Shown: positions 57,894 to 64,000 of the stretch, piece by piece | How positions within the stretch are numbered: the first letter of the stretch is position 1 | Layout of the letters: the number at the start of each line of letters is the position of its first letter | NCBI RefSeq assembly: GCF_010550675.1 | Contig: NZ_JAAGOA010000004.1 | Coordinates: 310,001 to 374,000, forward strand | Source: Phytoactinopolyspora halotolerans | GTDB taxonomy: Bacteria > Actinomycetota > Actinomycetes > Jiangellales > Jiangellaceae | DNA length: 64,000 nucleotides | Reading direction: 5' to 3' | Position numbers and translations under genes: made by a program | Notes under the pieces: generated by a model | Database searches by the model: none | What the model was told of the DNA's origin: nothing | The model's input: only the letters and a program-made list of their open reading frames with translations

Positions 57894-57908
57894 ACCAGCC
57901 GTGCTGGT
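57894..57908. terminator. Possible bidirectional terminator
   Basis: ACCAGC and GCTGGT pair over a 3-nt loop between the convergent stops at 57858 and 57941. The stem is short. Confidence 0.35.
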
Positions 57909-57940
57909 CCACCGCAAGGCCGGTCGGCGGGCGCAGCAGG

Positions 57941-58621
57941 TCAGTCTTTCACCCAGATGCGCAACGGTCCGATACTGGTGAAGCCGGCACGGTACGCCGC
58001 CTCCAAGTGCGTGCCCGCCTCGTATCCCACCAGCGCCAGACCCGGAAAGACAGCGGAGATCGCGGCGACGGCACCGGACCAGGTCTCGTCGATGCCGGCC
58101 GTGACGGTGAACACGTTCGAGATACCCACGACGGATTCGCTGCGGTTTGCGATCGCGCCTGCTGCGACTGCTTCGCCGTCGTACGCGACGACGACCGCGA
58201 CCGTCGGTGCACGGAGCATGCCTTCGATGAAGACGTCGCCGTTTCCGTGAGCGTTGCCCCAGCCGGCCAGGTCCTCCGGCTTGTGGACGACGCTCCACTG
58301 CAGATCGGGCCGATGGTGCTGTGCCGTTGGCTCGCGGCGGATCCATTCGGCGTCGAACAGTGGCCGGAACCCGCGAGGTGAGAGCTCGAGTGTGCCGAAG
58401 CTGTCCTTGATCGAGCAACCGGACGACTCATCCACGTGGCGCAGTACCTCGTCCATCGACGGATGCTCGACAAGCGTCACCGCGTCGGGATAGAGCGGCG
58501 GTGATCGGCGCAGCGCAACCCACGCGTCGAGACCGAGTCTGGTCTCGACGCCGTGCTGCCGGCACACCAGGTCGCACCACTCGACGTTGTTCCTGATCGC
58601 CGCATCGATGTGGGGGTGCAC
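57941..58621 (-). CDS. GNAT-family acetyltransferase-like protein
   Basis: 226 aa. The second half shows the GNAT order: VAVVVAYDGEAVAAGAIANRSESVVGISNVFTVTAG, then an atypical acetyl-CoA loop, then ALVGYEAGTHLEAAYRAGFTSIGPLRIWV. The motif A glycines are not clear, so activity is uncertain. GTG start at 58621. Confidence 0.7.
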   Translation of the reverse strand: MHPHIDAAIRNNVEWCDLVCRQHGVETRLGLDAWVALRRSPPLYPDAVTLVEHPSMDEVLRHVDESSGCSIKDSFGTLELSPRGFRPLFDAEWIRREPTAQHHRPDLQWSVVHKPEDLAGWGNAHGNGDVFIEGMLRAPTVAVVVAYDGEAVAAGAIANRSESVVGISNVFTVTAGIDETWSGAVAAISAVFPGLALVGYEAGTHLEAAYRAGFTSIGPLRIWVKD

Positions 58622-58676
58622 CGGCGCAGTGTCTCACGCCAGACCGGCGCCGGCGCGATGCTGTGTGTTCTCGCGC

Positions 58677-59525
58677 TCAGCCGGAGCTCTGGTCCACCAG
58701 CCAGTCCAACGCGTCGACGGCGGAGGCGAGGACGGAGATGTGCCCGTCGCCCCGACGCAGCCAGAGTTCGGACGGACCGATGCGGTGCGCCAGCCACGTG
58801 CTGTGGGCGCTCGGTACCACCCGGTCCTGCTCGCCATGGAGCAGCAGTGTCGGCGTCTCGATCCGCTCTGGGTCGAATCCCCAGGCTGTGACGTAGGCTC
58901 GGTCGTCGTCGATCATGCCGTCCAGCCCGCCGTCGAGCGCCTGTTCGGCGATGCTGCCGAGCCATCCCCACGGGCCGGTCAGGATCTGATGGTCCGCCGG
59001 CGTGAACTGCTCCGGATCGAACTCGGTGGCCTCGAGGAGCTGACGCAGTTTCTCCGGCCCGTCCACGGCGGCACGCAGCTCGGCCGCGCCCGCCGGCGCC
59101 ATTCCGGCGAACCAGTCGAGCCCGTCGGCGTCGAACGGAGCCAGGCCGGCACCGGAGACGGCCGCGACGACGCGGTCCGGCAACAGTGCGGCGCAGGCCA
59201 GCGCGCGCGGACCGCCGCCGGAGTGGCCCATCACGGCGAACCGGGCCAGGCCGAGTGCGTCGGCGATGTGCTGGACATCATCTGCGACGGAGCCGATATT
59301 CCGGCCCGGAAGCCGCGTCGAACCACCGTAGCCGGGGCGGTCGAAGGAGACCCAGCGCAGGCCGCGTTCGGCTGCCGCGGGAACCAGCGGCTCGGGCGGT
59401 GCCCCCAGGTTAGGCGTGCCGTGGTGCCACACGACGGCGAGTTCGCTGTCGGCTCCGCCAGGGTCGGTATCGTAGACGTGCATGGTGCGCCCGTCGCTCA
59501 GGCTGAGGTCGAACTCGGTCAGCAT
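58677..59525 (-). CDS. Alpha/beta hydrolase
   Basis: 282 aa. WHHGTPNLG is the oxyanion region, GHSGGGPRALACAALLPDRV carries the Ser nucleophile, HGEQDRVVP the acid and GDGHISVL the His. ATG 59525 has GAGGAG 7 nt upstream. The substrate is unknown. Confidence 0.9.
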   Translation of the reverse strand: MLTEFDLSLSDGRTMHVYDTDPGGADSELAVVWHHGTPNLGAPPEPLVPAAAERGLRWVSFDRPGYGGSTRLPGRNIGSVADDVQHIADALGLARFAVMGHSGGGPRALACAALLPDRVVAAVSGAGLAPFDADGLDWFAGMAPAGAAELRAAVDGPEKLRQLLEATEFDPEQFTPADHQILTGPWGWLGSIAEQALDGGLDGMIDDDRAYVTAWGFDPERIETPTLLLHGEQDRVVPSAHSTWLAHRIGPSELWLRRGDGHISVLASAVDALDWLVDQSSG

Positions 59526-59550
59526 CTCTGGTCTCCTCAGCACCGTGTGA

Positions 59551-60192
59551 TCAGACGTGGGCGAGCGTGCGCTGCAGCGGCCTCGGGATCTCCGCCGGCG
59601 CCAAGACGTCGACCAGCAGCTCCGCGTACCGGGACTTGCGGCCGGATCGGCTGCCGAAGAACCTGTGCAGCTGTTGCTCGACGCTCCGTTCGCGCTGTGC
59701 CGGCTGCCGCTGGAGGCGTTGGAAGGACTCCAGCTCGCCTTCGGCGTCGACGGCCTTCATGACACGTGTGACGCCGAGCGCCCGGATCAGCTCGTCCTCC
59801 AGGTCGTCGACGCAGACATAGAATCCGAGCTCTTCCATCTCCTCGCGGGACAGGCCCGGACCGTAGCCCGCTCGCTCGAGACCGCGCAGGACGTAGCGCT
59901 CCTCGGCCACATCGCACAGGCCGGCCAGGTTGAGGCCGAGGCCGCGCGGACCCAGGTAGTCCAGGAAGTGCCCGACGTTGGTCACGCCGCCCATCGGCAA
60001 CACAGCGACACCGTCGTTGCCCAGATCGCGACCGTTCCGTCGGGCCAGTGCTTCCAGCGCGCACCGATCGCTCATCCCTTCGACCAGGACGACGGCTGTG
60101 ACTCGGCGTTCGGCGCGCGTCAGCGCCGTGCGAGCGGCCTGGAGGGTGGGCGGCAGCGCGGGTTCGTCGGGGATCCGCTGGGGCGTTCGCAC
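59551..60192 (-). CDS. OLD-like TOPRIM-domain protein without ATPase
   Basis: 213 aa. TAVVLVEGMSDRCALEALARR is the TOPRIM first strand with its catalytic Glu, followed by GVAVLPMGGVTNVGHFLDYLG and GLNLAGLCDVAEE at the place of the DxD motif (here only one Asp is clear). OLD nucleases normally carry an N-terminal ABC ATPase; this is the TOPRIM part alone. GTG 60192 is chosen for a GGGAAGGGAG site upstream. Confidence 0.72.
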   Translation of the reverse strand: MRTPQRIPDEPALPPTLQAARTALTRAERRVTAVVLVEGMSDRCALEALARRNGRDLGNDGVAVLPMGGVTNVGHFLDYLGPRGLGLNLAGLCDVAEERYVLRGLERAGYGPGLSREEMEELGFYVCVDDLEDELIRALGVTRVMKAVDAEGELESFQRLQRQPAQRERSVEQQLHRFFGSRSGRKSRYAELLVDVLAPAEIPRPLQRTLAHV

Positions 60193-60321
60193 TCTGGTCG
60201 GCTCCCTTCCCGGCGACGTCACACAGGCGTCCGGTGACCTCAAGTATCGAGAATGACGCCGAGATTGGCGACCATTTATCATGCCGACGCCGGTCAGCCG
60301 GTGTCGACGTGGCGTCGTCGT

Positions 60322-61191
60322 TCACCGGGTCGTGGACCGGGACGTGTGCTTCCCGATCGACGAGACGACGACGTCCCACAGAGCGGGCGGAGGTACCTGG
60401 TGCCCCATGCCCTCGAGCGGGATCAGCGACGCGTCCGGGATCTCCGCGGCGAGCGCCTCACCGTGCGGCAGTGGGAACAGCGGATCGTCCGTGCCGTGCA
60501 GGACCAGCGTCGGAACGCCGATGTCGGCGAGCCGGAACTCCACGTGTCTACCCTCGTCGGCGATCCAATGGTTCTTGACGCTTGCCTCGACGTCGCGGGA
60601 GCGATCGACGACGACCGTCGCCAGGCTGCGCATCCACTCCTCGTCGTAGCCGAGTGAGCCGGCGAAGTCGCGCTCGGCATCGACCAGGTAGTTCACCACG
60701 GCGTCACGGTCGTTCCAGTCCGGATCCGGGGCGGGGTTGCTGAAGAACGCAGCGACTCGCGGATCCATCCGGGGCAGCTCGGTCTGATCGGTCCGCAGCC
60801 CGGCCGGGCTCGTCGCGATCAAGGTCAGGCTGCGCACCAGCTGTGGATGCAGGATCGCGAGGTACTGGGCGATGCCGCCGCCCATGGAGAGACCCACCAC
60901 GTGCGCGCTCGGGATGTCCAGGGCGTTGAGCACCCGCACAGGGTCGGTCGCCAGGTCGTAGCCGGTGTACGACGGCTGGCCGGCGGGCGACGTCTCGGAC
61001 CGGCCGGTATCGCGATGGTCGTAGCGGGTCACGTAGCGCCCCTCGGCCGCGAGCCGCCGACAGAATTCGGGATCCCACCAGTCCATCGCCGCCGTCGCGC
61101 CGGAGATGAGGAGCACCGCCGGATCCTCCGGGTCGCCGAACGCCTCCACACAGAGCTCTACGCCGTCTACGGTCACATGTTCCTCCGTCAT
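60322..61191 (-). CDS. Alpha/beta hydrolase, RdmC (methylesterase)-like
   Basis: 289 aa. LLISGATAAMDWWDPEFCRRLAAEGRYVTRYDHRDTGRS closely follows the aclacinomycin methylesterase RdmC pattern. Nucleophile Ser in GLSMGGG, acid Asp in HGTDDPLFP, His in GMGHQVP. No anthracycline cluster is near, so it is probably a general esterase. Confidence 0.9.
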   Translation of the reverse strand: MTEEHVTVDGVELCVEAFGDPEDPAVLLISGATAAMDWWDPEFCRRLAAEGRYVTRYDHRDTGRSETSPAGQPSYTGYDLATDPVRVLNALDIPSAHVVGLSMGGGIAQYLAILHPQLVRSLTLIATSPAGLRTDQTELPRMDPRVAAFFSNPAPDPDWNDRDAVVNYLVDAERDFAGSLGYDEEWMRSLATVVVDRSRDVEASVKNHWIADEGRHVEFRLADIGVPTLVLHGTDDPLFPLPHGEALAAEIPDASLIPLEGMGHQVPPPALWDVVVSSIGKHTSRSTTR

Positions 61192-61303
61192 ACCGGTATT
61201 GACCCTCCAGACGCACGAAACTCATCGCGGTCTCCGGGCGCAGGCGATCTGGCTTGCCGGACCGCGGCGTTCTGCCGCGACCCGGCCGGGTTACGCTCAC
61301 TGG

Positions 61304-61738
61304 ATGTCGAGCACATCGTGGGATCCGACGATGACCGGTGTGATGCGACTACCTTCGGGTCGGCTGATACGCGGCCGCGGGCTCCGGCGGCCCCTTCCGC
61401 CCGGTCCGCTCCCGGAGTTCGCCGTGCATCTGGTGGGTGGCCGGCCGCTGTCGGTGGGGTGGGAGTCCCGGTGGGTCCGATGGCTGGACTTCTGGCTGCC
61501 ATCCGATCGCGCGGACGCTCGCGACGCGTTTCTCCAGGCATGGCAGCGTGCGGAGCATGAGCGCGTCGAGGTGGCCTGCGGCGGGGGAGTCGGGAGGACC
61601 GGCACTGCTCTGGCCTGCATCGCCGTGCTGGACGGGGTTCCCGCCGACGATGCCGTCGGCTACGTTCGCGAGCACTATGATCGGCGTGCTGTGCAGACCC
61701 CATGGCAGCGTCGATACGTCGCTCGGTACGAGCCGTGA
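61304..61738 (+). CDS. Protein-tyrosine-phosphatase-like protein
   Basis: 144 aa. The phosphate loop CGGGVGRTGT (Cys92 to Arg98, CX5R) is complete; the usual His before the Cys is Ala here. WLPSDRADARDAF may supply the general-acid Asp. ATG 61304 has no ribosome site, while TACGCT lies about 10 nt upstream, so it may be leaderless. It sits beside a Ser/Thr kinase but is convergent with it. Confidence 0.8.
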   Translation: MSSTSWDPTMTGVMRLPSGRLIRGRGLRRPLPPGPLPEFAVHLVGGRPLSVGWESRWVRWLDFWLPSDRADARDAFLQAWQRAEHERVEVACGGGVGRTGTALACIAVLDGVPADDAVGYVREHYDRRAVQTPWQRRYVARYEP

Positions 61739-61752
61739 CCAGCGCCGACCGC

Positions 61753-63585
61753 TCAGCGGCCACGTCCGGAGATATGCGCGTTGACCGGCCGGGTCATCAT
61801 CAGCAGCATGGCGATGAGCACCAGCCCCATCGCCGCGACCCCGGCCATCGTGATGTAGTCCGGATAGTCGGGTGGCACCAGGCTGAGCAGGGCGCGCCGG
61901 AAGGGTGAGCTCGGCTCCATCCGGTTGAACGCGAGCGCACCGACGATGCCGAGCGGCGCGGCGATCAGCAGCGTGATGAACCCGAACGTGAACGTCCAGC
62001 TGCGTGTGGCGCGGCTGCCGGCAGCCGTCAGCACACCGAGCAGCACGAACATCACTGTCAGGAAGCCATACGCGGCGATGGCCGTCCAGGCCAGCATCGG
62101 CGCGGCTCCGGCCAGCATCTCGAACATGCCGCCCTCCACCCGGTCTTCGACCGCCTCCACGAAGTCGGGGCGCAGCGACCAGAGCAGGCCTGCATACACC
62201 GAGAGGCTGATGGCCACCAGGCAGAGCAAGAGTCCCGCGACGAGCATCGTCTGCGGTCGCCGGGGCCGGGACCGTTCCGCCGGGGCCTTGCTGCGTCGCG
62301 GTTGTGCTCGCTGGACGGGAGGAGCGTGCCGTGTCGGCGCGGGCTGGACCGGCGTCGGCGACTGGACGGGTGCCGGCTGCTGGTACTGCGTGGGCGGCGT
62401 GGGGTTGGGATCCTGCGGCACGCGCACTGTCGGTGCCGTTTGATCGATGCGCTGGGTAGCCTGCGTCTGCTGTGCCGCCTGATACCCAGGCGCCGGCGGG
62501 GCGGGCTGGGTAGCCGCGGTGGGCTGCACGGGCCGGTTCGCCTGGGCCGGTTGCGCCGTGTGGTCGGCCTGCGTCGCCGCGTGGTCGGCCTGCTGCGTCG
62601 CCTGCGCGTCATACGGCGCCGGCGGTGGCGGCTCGGCCGGACCGGCGTGACCGGCCTGACCGACCTGGCCCGCAGGACCCGCCGGACTCGCCGAGTTCGA
62701 CGGCGCCCCCGGCGGGCTCCCCACCGAGTTCCCGACGGCGAAGGCGGCCAGATTCGCCGGAGGAGCCCCCGGCTCCTTGGCGGCCGCACGGGCCGCGTCG
62801 GCGAGATCGTGGGCGGACGACCAGCGCTCCCTCGCCTCGGAGGCCAGTGCCCGCTGCACGACGGTCGCAACGCCGGCCGGTACGTCGGGGTCCATCGGCG
62901 CCGGCGGCTCGGTGAGCCGCTGGGTCGCGACCGCGTACGAGTTCTCGCCGCTGAACGGCAGCCGTCCGCTCAGGCACTCGTAGGCGACGACACCCAGGGC
63001 GTACACGTCCGATTGGGGCGTGGCGCGGTGGCCCAGCACTTGTTCCGGGGCGAGGTACGACGGTGTGCCGATCACCTGCCCCGTTGCCGTGAGCTGGGCG
63101 GACGCGTCGAAGCGGGCGATGCCGAAGTCGGTCAGCACGACGCGGTCGTCGGCGGTGATGAGGAGGTTCCCGGGTTTGACGTCGCGGTGCACGATGCCCT
63201 TGTCGTGGGCCGCCTGGAGGGCTTCGGCGGTCTGCGCGACGAGTGCCATGGTGGCGGCGGGGGAGAGGCGCCCCATCCGCTGCAGCCGGTTGGACAGCGG
63301 CTCGCCCTCGATCACCTCCATCACCAGGAACGCTTCGGAGCTGTCGCCTTGATAGTCGTAAATGTTGACGATCGCCGGGTGCTTGACGGTGGCCATCGCG
63401 CGCGCCTCGGCCAGGAACCGTTCCGCGAAGCCGGGCTGCGCGACCAGCTGTGGCCGCATCACCTTCACCGCGACGATCCGCCCCAGCACCTGGTCGGTCG
63501 CGCGCCACACCTCGCCCATGCCCCCTTGGCCGAGAGGTTGGTCCAACCGATACCGGTTGGCCAGCAGCACTCCGGTGCCGTACAT
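61753..63585 (-). CDS. Ser/Thr protein kinase with polytopic membrane C-terminus
   Basis: 610 aa. Kinase domain about 11-270: GQGGMG at 19-24, Lys41, HRD 133-135, DFG 153-155, APE 179-181. A disordered Pro/Ala/Gln/Thr-rich linker of about 170 residues follows. The C-terminus has four membrane segments (about 443-463, 488-512, 527-550 and 580-603) with short loops and no PASTA repeats. PknB-like kinases usually have a single membrane helix, so this one may sense the membrane itself. ATG 63585 has GGAGG 9 nt upstream. Confidence 0.9.
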   Translation of the reverse strand: MYGTGVLLANRYRLDQPLGQGGMGEVWRATDQVLGRIVAVKVMRPQLVAQPGFAERFLAEARAMATVKHPAIVNIYDYQGDSSEAFLVMEVIEGEPLSNRLQRMGRLSPAATMALVAQTAEALQAAHDKGIVHRDVKPGNLLITADDRVVLTDFGIARFDASAQLTATGQVIGTPSYLAPEQVLGHRATPQSDVYALGVVAYECLSGRLPFSGENSYAVATQRLTEPPAPMDPDVPAGVATVVQRALASEARERWSSAHDLADAARAAAKEPGAPPANLAAFAVGNSVGSPPGAPSNSASPAGPAGQVGQAGHAGPAEPPPPAPYDAQATQQADHAATQADHTAQPAQANRPVQPTAATQPAPPAPGYQAAQQTQATQRIDQTAPTVRVPQDPNPTPPTQYQQPAPVQSPTPVQPAPTRHAPPVQRAQPRRSKAPAERSRPRRPQTMLVAGLLLCLVAISLSVYAGLLWSLRPDFVEAVEDRVEGGMFEMLAGAAPMLAWTAIAAYGFLTVMFVLLGVLTAAGSRATRSWTFTFGFITLLIAAPLGIVGALAFNRMEPSSPFRRALLSLVPPDYPDYITMAGVAAMGLVLIAMLLMMTRPVNAHISGRGR

Positions 63586-63802
63586 GGCGATCTTCCTCCC
63601 TGGTCGGCGCTTCTTGGGCGTGCCGTCGGCCACTGCTGAGCCACGATACCCAGTGACACCGACCTTCGGCGCATCTTGTCCCCGGCCTGTACGCGCGCAG
63701 TGCCCGTATGCCCGCACCGTCCGCAGGTCCCGCCATGGCACGTCAGCGGCCGGTGATCGCGCCCGAAATATCCGGATTATGGAGGCCGTCAGCGTGCCAT
63801 GG

Positions 63803-64000
63803 TCAGCGCGGTGTCCCCGACTGCCCCTCCGCGGCCAGCGGGACCGCCCCCGCGCGGCGGTACTCCATCTCGTATTCGGTGAACGACGGGTCGGGCGGGT
63901 ACGCCATCGTGGCACCGGTGCGGGAGAACCCGATGCGGCGGTAGAACGCTTCGGCGCGCTCGTTGGCCTCCATGACGAACAATCGGATCCGATCCGCGCC
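63803..64000 (-). CDS. GNAT acetyltransferase, C-terminal part only
   Basis: The frame enters from beyond the window edge (65 residues seen). RIRLFVMEANERAEAFYRRIGFSRTGATMAYPPDPSFTEYEMEY is the last helix and strands of a GNAT domain (N-x-x-A-x-x-F-Y-x-x-x-G-F). The start and acetyl-CoA motif lie outside the window. Confidence 0.85.
   Translation of the reverse strand, partial: GADRIRLFVMEANERAEAFYRRIGFSRTGATMAYPPDPSFTEYEMEYRRAGAVPLAAEGQSGTPR

Overview
The window is high-GC DNA in which nearly every open frame has a strong G/C third position. It carries F420-type LLM oxidoreductases, an Lhr helicase, a DUF3046 gene, a furA-katG pair, a PknB-like kinase and an ECF41-like sigma factor. This points to the chromosome of a soil-type actinomycete. 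Genus cannot be settled from sequence alone; Jiangellaceae or Nocardioidaceae-like is only a guess. No rRNA, tRNA, CRISPR array, prophage or complete insertion sequence is visible.

Region 1-13,412 is a catabolic locus on the minus strand. A LacI-family regulator heads a translationally coupled Dpp-type ABC transporter (two permeases, two ATPases). A lipoprotein binding protein, a GH63-like glycosidase, an FAD oxidoreductase, a DapA/NanA-family aldolase and a Tat-exported sialidase (cut by the window edge) follow. Two matching LacI-type operators, before the regulator and before the binding protein, tie the locus together. The set suggests uptake and breakdown of a sialic-acid-like or other acidic glycan sugar; the substrate is unproven.

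Region 13,570-29,555 is mixed accessory DNA. It holds a broken MNT/HEPN pair, a Nudix hydrolase, a dienelactone hydrolase, an orphan PIN protein and a rifampicin-monooxygenase (rox) homologue preceded by a near-match to the rifamycin-associated element. It continues with a methyltransferase, several oxidoreductases, a DUF2975/XRE pair, and katG with its Fur-family regulator under a 15-bp palindrome. Region 29,557-37,297 holds an ABC-2 exporter pair and lhr. Region 37,427-45,249 holds an Rpn-like nuclease, DUF3046, a decayed ABC-2 permease, a MacB/FtsX-type ABC system, an ArsR regulator, an LLM enzyme and an enolase-superfamily remnant. Region 45,446-64,000 is a run of small enzymes, regulators and membrane proteins ending in a Ser/Thr kinase with a membrane-embedded C-terminus and a partial acetyltransferase.

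The most unusual layer is repeat DNA. (1) A 20-26 bp motif occurs as inverted pairs that bound a 227-bp tandem-repeat island (4251-4477) and an XRE-regulator cassette (53615-54582). (2) A 15-bp motif forms an inverted pair inside the coding sequence of the DapA-like gene and recurs near 48.7 kb. (3) Two intergenic hairpins (20.2 kb and 25.9 kb) share the same arm sequence.
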